Source: Caenimonas soli (GTDB lineage Bacteria; Pseudomonadota; Gammaproteobacteria; Burkholderiales; Burkholderiaceae_C). From it: DNA of 64,000 nucleotides. Below the pieces are notes generated by a model that was given only the letters and a program-made list of their open reading frames with translations, had not been told where the DNA came from and made no database searches. This document shows, in pieces, positions 52,591 to 62,527 of this stretch. The stretch covers positions 62,001-126,000 of the forward strand of contig NZ_JABJVV010000016.1 in the NCBI RefSeq assembly GCF_013155545.1, given 5' to 3'. Both the position numbers and the translations under genes were made by a program. Position 1 is the first letter of the stretch. Each line of letters starts with the position of its first letter.

Positions 52591-52987
52591 TATCGATGAA
52601 CAATGGTATTTCAAGCCCGACGCGGGCAAGGTGTTCGCCTCTCCGGCCGACGAAACACTCTCGCCGCCTTGCGATGCGCAGCCGGACGAATACGACGTGG
52701 CGGTTGTTGCCGATCGCATTGAGCAGGCGACCACACTCCGGATTCGCCGTCTCGCCTCGCAGTGGGCGGGGCTGCGCAGCTTCGTGGCCGACCATGGCTT
52801 GGTGGCCGGCTTCGACTCCGAGTCCGACGGGTTCTTCTGGCTTGCGGGCCAGGGCGGCGCAGGCATCCAGACCTCGCCTGGCATCTCGATGGCGGTCGCG
52901 GGCTTGATCAATGACGACCAACTCCCTTCCGAATTGCGCGACCTGGGCCTCACCGAGGAGAGCCTGTCCCCGAGCCGGCAGCGCTGA
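52588..52987 (+). pseudogene. FAD-dependent (glycine/D-amino-acid oxidase-like) oxidoreductase, C-terminal fragment
   Basis: About 132 residues from the C-terminal half of a DAO-family oxidase: DIDEQWYFKPDAGKVFASPA, the LRSFVADHGLVAGFDSESDG strand and the FAD-proximal WLAGQGGAGIQTSPGISMAVA. The N-terminal Rossmann part is absent. The fragment starts exactly where the duplicated module ends, so the module insertion or a recombination cut the gene. Confidence 0.85.
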
Positions 52988-53040
52988 CCCCGAGCGCCTC
53001 GATCTCGAACGGCTCGACACTATCGGCAAGTAGTTTTCCT

Positions 53041-53086
53041 TTACGAAATAATCTTTCTCGGTTAGAATTATTCCGCGCTTACGAAA
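53041..53086. promoter_or_regulatory. AT-rich promoter region of the Bug/M19 operon
   Basis: An AT-rich block, rare in this GC-rich window, 66-111 bp before the receptor start. TTACGAAA occurs twice (53041-53048 and 53079-53086) with an AATAAT ... AATTATT imperfect dyad between. It probably contains the promoter; the direct repeats may be regulator half-sites. Confidence 0.45.
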
Positions 53087-53151
53087 AATCCCGCTCCAAC
53101 CCATCGCCGGTCGATCGCCTCTCGACGGCCGCGGCTCACCAGGAATCGTTC

Positions 53152-54195
53152 ATGAAGCTTTCTGTCATCAAGACCAACTCGGCTTCCAGGCCGGAGCACG
53201 GGCGGCGCGACGCACTGCGCGCCGCAGCGATGCTGGCGGGCTCGGGCGTTCTGGGCACCTTCGGTGCTGTGTCCCCGGCCCACGCCGCGGGCTACCCCGA
53301 CAAGCCCATCCATCTGATCCATGCGTTTGCGCCTGGCTCCGGCACAGACACTGCGGGCCGGATCATCGCCGAGCGCTTGTCGCAGCGGCTGGGCCAGCCC
53401 GTCGTCGTCGACAATCGCCCGGGCGCCAACGGCATCATCGGCGGCGAGTACGCTGCGCGCACCCCGCCCGATGGCTACACCATGATGATGGTGTATGTCG
53501 ACAACTTCGCCGTCAACCCAAGCCTCTACAAGCGCCTGGGCTACCATCCCCTGAAGGACTTCGATGCCCTGACGCTGATTGGGAAGTTGCCGCTGGTCCT
53601 GATGGGCGCGCCCAACCTGGCGCCGACCTCGATGACCGAACTGCTGGCGGCTTCCCGCACCCGCAAGGATCCGTTCTCGCTGGGCACCTGGGGCATCGGC
53701 AGCACTGCCCACATGCTCGGCGAAATGCTGCGGCTCGAGGCCAGGATGAATCTCACCTACGTGCCTTTTCAGGGCGCGACGCCCGCCACCAATGCACTCT
53801 TCGGCGGGCACGTCGACCTGGGCTTCAACAATCCCGTCGTAGCCGCCGAACTGCTGCGCACGGGCAAGGCACGCATCTATGCGGTGGGCGGCGACCAGCG
53901 TTGGCCGACCATCCCTGATGTGCCGACCTTCCGCGAGCTCGGGCTCAAGGACGTGAGCGCGGCCACCTGGCACGGCCTGGTCGTACGCGCCGGCGGCAAG
54001 AAGGACATCATCGACAAGCTCTACACGGGGATTGCCGCCGTCATGAACGAGCCGGACACCCGCGCCAAGTTGCTGGCCGTCGGCTACGACGGCATCGACG
54101 GCAGACCGCCCGCGCAGTTCAGCCGGTTCCTGGCCGATGAAATGGAGCGTTGGGGCCGGGTGGTGAAGGCATCGGGCGCGCAGATCGACCGCTGA
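53152..54195 (+). CDS. Tripartite tricarboxylate transporter receptor (Bug family)
   Basis: A 347-residue periplasmic binding protein. A long export signal (residues ~1-43) with RRDALRAAAMLAGSGVLG looks Tat-like, with the cleavage region at AHAAG. Bug motifs are YPDKPIHLIHAFAPGSGTDT, VVDNRPGANGIIGGEYAA and VPFQGATPATNALFGG. The stop overlaps the next ATG (ATGA-like TGATG), so it is co-translated with the M19-like enzyme. Confidence 0.93.
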   Translation: MKLSVIKTNSASRPEHGRRDALRAAAMLAGSGVLGTFGAVSPAHAAGYPDKPIHLIHAFAPGSGTDTAGRIIAERLSQRLGQPVVVDNRPGANGIIGGEYAARTPPDGYTMMMVYVDNFAVNPSLYKRLGYHPLKDFDALTLIGKLPLVLMGAPNLAPTSMTELLAASRTRKDPFSLGTWGIGSTAHMLGEMLRLEARMNLTYVPFQGATPATNALFGGHVDLGFNNPVVAAELLRTGKARIYAVGGDQRWPTIPDVPTFRELGLKDVSAATWHGLVVRAGGKKDIIDKLYTGIAAVMNEPDTRAKLLAVGYDGIDGRPPAQFSRFLADEMERWGRVVKASGAQIDR

Positions 54196-55217
54196 TGGGC
54201 GCCGCAACAGCCAAGGAGCAAGCCTACTGCGACGCGATCATCGTCGACGCGACCAGCCCGCTGGCCGCTTACCCCGAGCATCTTCACAGGTACCTCGAGG
54301 GCGGCATCACGGTCTGCACGCCCACGGTCGGGGGCTCGCAGGGGCCCGAGCAGACGCTGCCGGCCTTTGCGACGGTGCATCGGGCCCTGCGCGAACGCAA
54401 GGAGCTGATGCTGGTGCGCACGCCGGAAGATTTCCGCCTTGCCAAGAGTTCGGGGCGGCTTGGGCTGCTGCTGCACATCCAGGGCGCGGATCCGCTCGGA
54501 CGCAACGTGGAGTTGCTCGAGGTGTACTGGGCGCTGGGCCTGCGCATCGTGGAGCTTTGCTATAACGTGCGCAACCGCGTGGGCGACGGCAGTGAAGAGG
54601 CGTCCAACGCGGGACTGAGCGCCTTCGGCATTTCATGCGTGCGAAAGCTAAACGAACTGAACATGGTGGTTGACTGCGCGCACACGGGTGTGCAGACGAC
54701 CCTGGACGCGATTCGCACCTCGCGCTCACCCGTGATCATCAGCCATGGCAACCCGCGTGCCCTGCACAGATCCAGGCGGAATCTGCCCGACGAACAACTC
54801 GTGGCGATTGCCGGCAATGGCGGCGTGATCGGGGTGTCGGGCTTTCCGGCATTCCTCGGTCCCGAAACTCGGCCCACCGTGGCCCGCTACATCGAGCATC
54901 TGAAGTACCTTGCCGACCTGGTCGGCATCGACCACGTGGGTCTCGGGCTGGACAATTTTCAGGACCAACATCCGCTAGGCAATCCGGCGACCGCGGAACT
55001 CTTCTACCAGCGCTTCATTGCGGCAGGCGACTGGTCGCCCGACACCTATCCCAAACCGCCTTGGTACTACCCCGCTGGCATCGAAACGCCCGACAAGCTG
55101 CCCGCCTTGCTGCCAGCGCTGCGCGAGGGCGGCTTCTCGCAGGTCGAGGCCATCAAAATCCTCGGAGGAAACTGGTTGCGGGTGTTCGATCAGATCTTGG
55201 GTGCGCAGGGGCGCTAG
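54195..55217 (+). CDS. Peptidase M19 (membrane dipeptidase)-like enzyme lacking HxD
   Basis: A 340-residue renal-dipeptidase-fold protein. Conserved parts include VVDCAHTGVQTT, the signature IISHGNPRALHRSRRNLPDE and HVGLGLDNFQ. The first metal pair of M19, DGHxD near residue 20, is replaced by VDATSPLA, and the bridging Glu region reads HIQGADP instead of a Q-x-E-G form. One zinc may be lost or held differently. A function other than dipeptide hydrolysis, for example on a cyclic amide or D-amino compound, is possible. Confidence 0.8.
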   Translation: MGAATAKEQAYCDAIIVDATSPLAAYPEHLHRYLEGGITVCTPTVGGSQGPEQTLPAFATVHRALRERKELMLVRTPEDFRLAKSSGRLGLLLHIQGADPLGRNVELLEVYWALGLRIVELCYNVRNRVGDGSEEASNAGLSAFGISCVRKLNELNMVVDCAHTGVQTTLDAIRTSRSPVIISHGNPRALHRSRRNLPDEQLVAIAGNGGVIGVSGFPAFLGPETRPTVARYIEHLKYLADLVGIDHVGLGLDNFQDQHPLGNPATAELFYQRFIAAGDWSPDTYPKPPWYYPAGIETPDKLPALLPALREGGFSQVEAIKILGGNWLRVFDQILGAQGR

Positions 55218-55293
55218 TTCCTGTCGCAGAAATACGTTTCGCACTTGCTGCCGAAGGCGCCAGCTTCATGAATAAGATCGAGGAGTCGGAGGC

Positions 55294-56118
55294 ATGACTG
55301 AAAGTTCAGCGCTGGCGCAGTCCGTGTTTGGCCGAGAGGGTCTCGCAAATGCGGCGCTGGTGCGGCAATATATCCGCGAAGCCCGGTGGACCTCGCACAC
55401 CAGCGGACTCGCCGATGACAACGTGCAGGGCAACGTGGTGATCCTTCCGCAGGCCCTGGCCGGCGACTTCCTGCGCTACTGCCAGCGCAATCCCAAGCCG
55501 TGTCCGTTGCTGGCGGTTTCCGAGGTCGGCGATCCACGCCTGCCGACGCTGGGCCGGGACGTGGACATTCGTACCGACGTACCCCGGTACCGCCACTGGC
55601 GGCATGGTGAACTGGTGGACACGCCAGTGGATATCCGGGCGCTTTGGCGCGACGACCTGGTCACCTTCGTCCTGGGTTGCTCCTTTTCCTTCGAACAGGC
55701 GCTGCTCCAGGCGGGCATCGCCCTGCGCCACATGAGCGAAGGTCATAACGTGTCGATGTACCAAACCAACATTGAAACCAGGCGCGCGGGCATCTTCGAG
55801 GGGCCCATGGTGGTCTCGATGCGTCCGCTGCGCGCGGCGGACGCGATTCGCGCCATCCAGGTGACTTCCCGCTTCCCGAACGTGCACGGAGCACCGGTAC
55901 ACATCGGCGATCCATCGCTGATCGGCATCACGGACCTGGGACGCCCCGACTACGGCGATCCGGTGCGCATCGAGCCCGACGAGGTCCCGGTCTTCTGGGC
56001 CTGTGGCGTGACGCCCCAGGCAGCGATCGCGCGCGCGCGGCCGGAGTTCTGCATCACCCACGCTCCCGGTTCGATGCTGATCACGGATTTGAAGAACAAC
56101 CATCTCGCCAGCTTCTGA
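55294..56118 (+). CDS. D-glutamate cyclase-like/DUF1445 hydro-lyase-family protein
   Basis: A 274-residue protein of the DUF1445 (putative hydro-lyase, YcsI/D-glutamate cyclase) family. It has [20 protein letters not shown], the [20 protein letters not shown] block and VVSMRPL, then [12 protein letters not shown]. The eukaryotic homologue converts D-glutamate to 5-oxo-D-proline. The adjacent 5-oxoprolinase remnant fits that chemistry. It is 76 bp after the M19-like gene, with GGAGG upstream. Confidence 0.85.
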   Translation: MTESSALAQSVFGREGLANAALVRQYIREARWTSHTSGLADDNVQGNVVILPQALAGDFLRYCQRNPKPCPLLAVSEVGDPRLPTLGRDVDIRTDVPRYRHWRHGELVDTPVDIRALWRDDLVTFVLGCSFSFEQALLQAGIALRHMSEGHNVSMYQTNIETRRAGIFEGPMVVSMRPLRAADAIRAIQVTSRFPNVHGAPVHIGDPSLIGITDLGRPDYGDPVRIEPDEVPVFWACGVTPQAAIARARPEFCITHAPGSMLITDLKNNHLASF

Positions 56119-56202
56119 CGAGGTACCGTCTTCACGCCAGCCGGCACGCGGACCGCTACCGCCGAGCCATCCTGTTCAATTCGACTTGGCCTACCATTCC
56201 CT

Positions 56203-56880
<678 letters not shown>

Positions 56881-57536
56881 AGAGGCCTGCAGCGACAGCA
56901 GGTGATGGTGCATGCGCAGGTGGATCGGCTCGTCCCACTGGACGTAGGCCGACGGCGTGTTGTAGCCGACCATCCCGATTTCGATGCCCTGCAGCCCCAT
57001 CGTCCGCCACGTCTCCGGCCAACGCCGGTCGTTGCAGATGCACATGCCGATCTTCGCCTGCTCCGTCTGCCACACGGGGAAGCCGAGGTCGCCGACCTCG
57101 AAATATTTCTTCTCCAGATGCTGGATCGGCGCGTTGTCCTGCGCCTGGGCGTCGCCCGGAATATGGATCTTGCGGTATTTACCGGTGACGTTGCCGTCAG
57201 GCGCCACCAGGATGCTGGTGTTGAAATGGCGGCCGCCGACGATCTCCGCGTAGCCCAGGTAAAAGCCCACCCCGAGTTGCATGGCCATGACAAACAGCGA
57301 CGCCGTGGTCGCGTTCGGCATGCTCGATTCGTAGAACGAATCGATCTCCGCCTGGTCTTTCAAATCCCAGCGCGGGAAGAACGTGGTCAGTGCCAGTTCC
57401 GGAAACACCACCCAGCGCGCGCCGCGCCGATGCGCTTCCTGCAGCATCGCCTTCAGCCTCTCGACCACTTGCGCGCGCGAATCGCCGCGCTGGACCGGCC
57501 CCATTTGCGCGACCGCCAGATGCACCATTCGTTTTT

Positions 57537-58124
57537 TCATGCCACCTCCCTCTTCAACACTTGGCCCGGATAGTTCTGGGTCGGCGCATTGTTGTCCCAC
57601 ACCGGCTGTCCGTTGACGAACACAGCCTCGATGCCTTTGGATATTTCGGTCGGATGGTCGAAGTCGGCCGCATCGGCCACTTCGTCCGCGCGGAAGACCA
57701 CCAGGACCGCGGGCGGCGTTGCCCGCAGCGCGTCGATGTAGGCGCCGAAGGAGTTGAAGCGGAAGTCGCCTCCGGTGTCGAGCAGCGTCAGCGGGGCAGG
57801 CGGCATCCGGCCGTCGATGTTCAGCGGCGCCAGGCTGATGCCGCAGTTGCCCGTCACCACCGTGGTCACGCCTTGGGACACCTTCGGCGCCATCTCGCGT
57901 TTGCGCAGCAACAGCGTGTCGTCATGGGTATGCGAGTCGATGAAGCCCGGCGCGACGATGCAGCCGCTGACGTCGCGGCGCTCCCTCGCCGTCGCGCCCG
58001 AGAGTTCGCCGACGGCGACGATGCGCTCGCCCCGCACGCCGACGTCGGCGCGCACGGCGGGCCGGTTGGTGCCGTCGATGACGTCACCGCCGGACAGGAT
58101 CAGGTCGAAGGTTTCGCCGCTCAT
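57537..58124 (-). pseudogene. D-aminoacylase (N-acyl-D-amino-acid deacylase) with in-frame internal deletion
   Basis: A frame of 195 residues made of the N-terminal ~140 residues (DLILSGGDVIDGTNRPAV, metal motif GFIDSHTHDD, GNCGISLAPL, and FGAYIDALRATPPAV) joined at ~57704 to the C-terminal ~55 (LVVFRADEVADAADFDHPTE ... VFVNGQPVW). The central ~290 residues of the TIM barrel are missing, so it cannot be a working amidohydrolase. The start ATG overlaps the RidA stop by ATGA. Confidence 0.88.
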
Positions 58125-58495
58125 TGGTTGCCCACCCATGCCTGCACTTCGATCTCGACACGGACGTCGAACGCGAGCTTGGCCTCGACCGTGGCACGCG
58201 TGGGAAAGCCGTCCTTGAAATAGGTCTTGTAGACGTCGTTGAAGCCGGCGAACTGGGAAAAATCGGAGAGCCACACCGTCGCGCGCACGATATCGTTGAA
58301 TCCGGCGCCGGCCATTTCCAGGGTTTCGCCGATGCGATCCATCACGGCGCGGGTCTGTACGCCGATGTCGCCTTTCACGACCTGGCCATCCTTGTCCATC
58401 GGAATCTGGCCCGACAGAAACAGGAAACCGCCGGCGCACACTGCGCGCGAGAAGGGGAAGGGAAGGCTGCTTGTGTAGCGCTTGATCTCGGACAT
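58121..58495 (-). CDS. RidA-family (YjgF/YER057c/UK114) protein
   Basis: A 124-residue RidA-like protein with GFLFLSGQIPMDKDGQV, NDIVRATVWLSDFSQFAGFN and the tail FPTRATVEAKLAFDVRVEIE; the usual catalytic Arg in TR is retained. AAGGAG precedes the start. It removes reactive enamine/imine intermediates, or in amidohydrolase clusters may aid turnover. The intact first gene of a run whose downstream partners (D-aminoacylase, N-carbamoylase) are decayed. Confidence 0.92.
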   Translation of the reverse strand: MSEIKRYTSSLPFPFSRAVCAGGFLFLSGQIPMDKDGQVVKGDIGVQTRAVMDRIGETLEMAGAGFNDIVRATVWLSDFSQFAGFNDVYKTYFKDGFPTRATVEAKLAFDVRVEIEVQAWVGNQ

Positions 58496-58505
58496 GGATG
58501 ACTCC

Positions 58506-59070
58506 TTAAACAAAATGGCATGCGGCCTCATGGCCCGCTCCGACCGTTTTCACCGGCGGGGCGCCTGTTCGGCGCAGATCGGCTGCGCCATGGGACAGCG
58601 AGTGCGGAAGGTGCAGCCTGAAGGCGGCGACATGGGCTCGGGATTTCTCCTTTGAGCACCTGGATGGTTTTGTGACGCTTGCCGAGTTCGGGAACGGCGG
58701 ACAGCAGCGCACGGGTGTAGGGGTGGGTCGGAGAACTGAACACCGCTTCGCGCGGTCCCGTCTCCACGATGTGCCCCAGGTACATGCCGGCCACGCGGTG
58801 GCTGATATAGCGCACCACCGAGAGGTCGTGCGAGATGAACACATACGCCAGACCCATGTCGCGCTGGAGGTCGCGCAGCAGGTTGATGACCTGGGCCTGC
58901 ACCGACACGTCCAGGGCCGACACCGGTTCGTCGCAAATTATCAGCTTGGGCTTCAGCGCGAGCGCGCGGGCGACCACGATCCGCTGGCGCTGCCCGCCTG
59001 AAAACTCGTGCGGGTAGCGCGCCGCCGCGTCAAAAGGGTCTTTTCGCGCTTCCGTATCTTTCTGCACCGA
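58506..59070 (-). pseudogene. Oligopeptide ABC transporter ATPase (OppF/DppF-like), C-terminal remnant
   Basis: Residues correspond to the second half of OppF: signature [15 protein letters not shown], Walker [14 protein letters not shown], switch [15 protein letters not shown] and the family C-terminus [20 protein letters not shown]. Walker A and the N-terminal half are missing. At least two frameshifts break the tail (near 58635 and 58555), after which [10 protein letters not shown] still appears in another frame. Confidence 0.9.
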
Positions 59071-59089
59071 AAGTACGCTCACCCCTGGC

Positions 59090-59343
59090 CGGCCGTCAGC
59101 AGCCGCCCCACCTCCGCGAGCACGGCCTCGACATGCGGGGCGAGGCCAGCGCCCGCGCCGTGGGGACCACGTCATGCGCGGAGCGAGTGAACAGTGGGTC
59201 GCCGAAAACCTCCCGCAGGCGCTTGAGCGACCAGCTGTCAGGAACAGGCGGGCCGCCGCCCTCGACACGCTGCGCTCGGTGAGCAGGGCGTCAAAGGTTC
59301 GCAGCATCGCAATGTCGAGGCTGCGGATATCAACGCCCGCCAT
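59090..59343 (-). pseudogene. LysR-family regulator, N-terminal remnant
   Basis: Start [20 protein letters not shown] and [13 protein letters not shown] are a LysR winged helix. A frameshift after ~35 residues moves the match [16 protein letters not shown] to another frame; a further one follows near [10 protein letters not shown]. The effector domain is absent: the sequence runs into the OppF remnant at ~59080. Confidence 0.85.
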
Positions 59344-59430
59344 ATCTCATATCCAAAGTTTCGCTTTGATCGAGATCAAGGATCGGAATATCGTAGCCGG
59401 CTTCCCAGACTTGATTTCCGGAGACAACGC

Positions 59431-60449
59431 ATGACCTGCCTCCATGAGGCCGTGGGGGACCGCCGCGCGGTCCTGCTGACCCTCGGCGCCGCCGCCATGG
59501 CCGCGGCCCTCCCGGTCCGCGCGGAAAGCTTCCCTTCGCGCCCGGTGCGCGTCATCCCGTTCGGCACGCGCGGCGGCCCGATCGACACCATCGCCCGCAT
59601 CTACGGCGAGAAACTGCACCAGCGCTCGTCGCAGCCGATAGTGGTGGAACCGAAGCCTGGCGCCAGCGGCATCATCGCCGCCGACGCAGTGGCCAAGGCA
59701 CCAGCCGATGGCTACACCGTCATGTTCACGCTGCCGCTCACGCACATCAACAATGCCATCCTGCAGGCCAAGCTGCCTTATGACCCGGTGAGGGACTTCG
59801 CGCCGCTGCCCATGCTGGGCACGGGCGGGCCGGTGCTGGTGGCGCGCGCCAACGCGCCGTACAACAACCTGAAGGAGTTCGTCGCGTTCGCTAAGAAGCA
59901 GCCCAAGGGCATCACGTACGGCACCTGGGGCAACGGTTCGGCGAGCTGCTGCAGCGCCAGAGCGGCGCCAACCTGATCCACGCCGCCTACAAGGCTGAAG
60001 CGGCCGCGCACAACGACCTGTTCGGCGAAACACTGGACATCGCCTGGGCCAACCCGGCCACGGCGCGCAACCACATCCAGGCGGGCAAGATGAAGGCGCT
60101 TCGGTTGCGCCCTACGTGAGGTCGGGCAAGCAGCGCGCCCTGGCGATCGGCGACGATCGATCGAGCTTCATGCCCGACGTGCCCCCCGTCGCCGAGGCCG
60201 GACTGCCGGAATTCCACTCGATCGTCAGGACCGCGATGTTCGTGCCGGCCGCCACGCCACGCGCGATCGTCAAGGGCCTGAAGGAGGAGCTCGTGCAGAT
60301 CATGAGCCAGCCCGAGTTCCGTAAAAGGTTGGACGGCAGGGCTTGGCGCCGGTCGGCAGCTCACCGGAGCACAGTGCGACGCCTTTCTTGCCCCCGAGAT
60401 CACCAAGTGGAGCCAGGTCGCCAAGCACGCGGGGATCCTGCCGAAATGA
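59431..60449 (+). pseudogene. Bug-family receptor, frameshifted
   Basis: A full-length but broken Bug receptor. The first ~165 residues (signal, FPSRPVRVIPFGTRGGPIDT, KAPADGYTVMFTLP, GITYGTWGNGS) are open and then a frameshift near 59935 gives a premature stop. The remaining two-thirds continue in other frames (LLQRQSGANLIHAAYKAEAA; SFMPDVPPVAEAGLPEFHS; the C-terminus GILPK ending at 60449), with further shifts near 60105 and 60340. Confidence 0.9.
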
Positions 60450-60492
60450 TTCGTAGCGGCGAAGCCCGCGCGCGCCGCACTACACTTGGCGC

Positions 60493-61419
60493 ATGAACAT
60501 CGAAAAGGCGCGCGTCTTTCTGCAAGTGGCGGCGTCGGGCAGCCTGTCGCGCACCGCCGTCATGCTGGACACGCAGCAGTCGGTCATCAGCCGCTCGATC
60601 AGCGCCTTCGAAAGGGACATCGGCGGCGCCTTGTTCCACCGTACCGGGCGCGGCGTCACGCTGACGGAACTAGGCGAACGCCTCGTGCCGCGTATTCGTG
60701 CCCTCGTTCTGGAAGCGGACCAGCTCGCCGAGGAGATTCGCGGTACCGCGGGCCTGCCCGGCGGCGACGTCAGGGTCGGCATCCTGCCTTCGATGTCGCA
60801 TCCGCTGGTCACGCAGCTCTTTCAGGAGGTCCGTCAGCGCTATCCGGCCATCCGGCTGCGGATCGACGAGGGCTCGGGCGGGCAGCTGGCGGAGTGGGTC
60901 GCCAACGGAAGTGTCGACATGGCCATCCTGTTCCGCGCTTCCGGCGTGAGCCGGGAGGATGCCACCCTCTTGCGGCAGGTCTCGATGCACCTGGTCGGTC
61001 CGGCCGGCGATGCGTTGACGGCTCTGGACACGGTGCCGTTCGTGAAGCTGCACCAGATTCCGCTGGTGCTGCCCGGCGCGCGCAGCGGCCTGCGGGCGAT
61101 CTTGGAGCAACTGGCACAGCGCAAGAAGATCGTGCTGCAGATCGCGTTGGAGGCGGACTCGCTGACCGTGCAGAAGGACGTCGTCGCCGACGGAGCGGCC
61201 TACACTGTGCTCGCAATGCAGGCGGTCCACCGGGAAATCGCGCAGCGCGAGCTGCAGGCCGCGCGCATCGTGGCACCGGCGATCGACCGGGCGCTCGCGC
61301 TGAGCACGACGCGGCAGCATCCCCTGACGCTCGGTGCGCGCGAGGTCGCCCGCATCATTCGCCAGCTGGTGGAAAAGATGCCGCTGCCCGCGGTCGGGAC
61401 TCCGGCGCGCCGGCGCTAG
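60493..61419 (+). CDS. LysR-family transcriptional regulator
   Basis: A 308-residue LTTR of the CynR/GbpR-like subgroup: the helix-turn-helix is VFLQVAASGSLSRTAVMLDTQQSVISRSISAFERDIGG, with RVGILPSMSHPLVTQLFQEV in the effector domain. It follows the Bug pseudogene on the same strand and converges with the GH105 gene (4-bp overlap of ends). It may control the leftward GH105/DapA/Bug genes or may be an orphan of the decayed receptor. Confidence 0.92.
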   Translation: MNIEKARVFLQVAASGSLSRTAVMLDTQQSVISRSISAFERDIGGALFHRTGRGVTLTELGERLVPRIRALVLEADQLAEEIRGTAGLPGGDVRVGILPSMSHPLVTQLFQEVRQRYPAIRLRIDEGSGGQLAEWVANGSVDMAILFRASGVSREDATLLRQVSMHLVGPAGDALTALDTVPFVKLHQIPLVLPGARSGLRAILEQLAQRKKIVLQIALEADSLTVQKDVVADGAAYTVLAMQAVHREIAQRELQAARIVAPAIDRALALSTTRQHPLTLGAREVARIIRQLVEKMPLPAVGTPARRR

Positions 61420-62504
61420 ACGAAGCGGCTGGCGGCCAGCAGGAAGGCGCCCTGGCCATACGGCGCGCTGCCGAAGCGTGCATTGGGCCCCCCCGGCGGC
61501 AGGCTCGTCATGCCGACGGCGCCGTCGTCCTGGACGGCCTGCAGGACCGCTTTGAAACCGCGCCGGGCGGCTGCCGCATAGCCCTCGCCCGAAATCATCC
61601 TGAGATCCAGCGCCTTACGGATGGAGTACGCAAACAGCGAAGTGCCGGAGGACTCCAGAGCCGCGCGCGGGTCGTCCACCACGTTGTGCCAGAAACCGCT
61701 GGCGTCCTGCAGCGGGACCAGGCCGGCCAGCATGCGTTCGAACAGCGCTGCCATCTCCGCGCGCCCGGCGTGACCTTGCGGCAGCGCCTCGTACACGTCC
61801 ACCAGGCTGGCGGTAATCCAGCCTTGGCCGCGCGCCCAGAAGGTGCTCTGCGGAAAGCTATCGGGTGTCTCGCACCAGATGTGGCGAAACAGGCCGGTAC
61901 GCGAATCGCACAGCCGCTCCGCGTGGAGCCGCACCTGGCGCACGGCTTCGTCCGCCGGATCTGCATTCCCCGTGACGGCACCGTACTGGGCGAGGAACGG
62001 CGCAGTGAAGTACACGGTGTCGACCCACAACTCGGTGGTCTCTTCCCGATGGACGAAGGCGCCGTCGCGGGTGCGCCGCACCGTCTTCACGTACTCGTAT
62101 TGCCGCCGCGCTGCCTCGATGTACCTGGGGTCGCCGCTGTGGCGATGGAAGAAGAGCGTGCCAGGGCCGTAGGAAGAGGAATGCAGCGTGCCGGTAATCG
62201 TCTTCGCGCCGGTCCAGCGTTCGACCGCGTTGCCGGGATCGCCCTGCACGATGTTGAGGCCGAAGGCCAGCTGGCCTTCGCTGTTCTGCAGGGCGACGCC
62301 GAGATCCACGATGCGCCTGGCAGCCGCGAACTGGCGGGGTTCGCCCAGCGCGATCAGGCCGTTGATCACGGTGGCGAATTCCCAGTTCTTGAACGCCTTG
62401 TTGTTGAGGCCCATCGTGTAGTCGGCAACGCGGGCCGTGATCCGCTTCCAGTCGGCCGTGTCGGATTCCGCCAGCACCGCCAGTGCCACATTCCTGTCAT
62501 TCAT
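61416..62504 (-). CDS. GH105/GH88-family unsaturated glucuronyl/galacturonyl hydrolase-like protein
   Basis: A 362-residue (alpha/alpha)6-barrel protein starting at 62504 (MNDRNVALAVLAESDTADWK). Family blocks are ELWVDTVYFTAPFLAQYG with the Asp nucleophile/general acid, FWARGQGWITASLVDVYEAL and ESSGTSLFAYSIRKALD. It hydrates unsaturated uronic-acid disaccharides in the cytosol (no signal peptide). The gene lies downstream of a DapA-family aldolase, consistent with sugar-acid catabolism. Confidence 0.86.
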   Translation of the reverse strand: MNDRNVALAVLAESDTADWKRITARVADYTMGLNNKAFKNWEFATVINGLIALGEPRQFAAARRIVDLGVALQNSEGQLAFGLNIVQGDPGNAVERWTGAKTITGTLHSSSYGPGTLFFHRHSGDPRYIEAARRQYEYVKTVRRTRDGAFVHREETTELWVDTVYFTAPFLAQYGAVTGNADPADEAVRQVRLHAERLCDSRTGLFRHIWCETPDSFPQSTFWARGQGWITASLVDVYEALPQGHAGRAEMAALFERMLAGLVPLQDASGFWHNVVDDPRAALESSGTSLFAYSIRKALDLRMISGEGYAAAARRGFKAVLQAVQDDGAVGMTSLPPGGPNARFGSAPYGQGAFLLAASRFV

Positions 62505-62527
62505 GAGAAAACTTCCTTGCAATCGGG

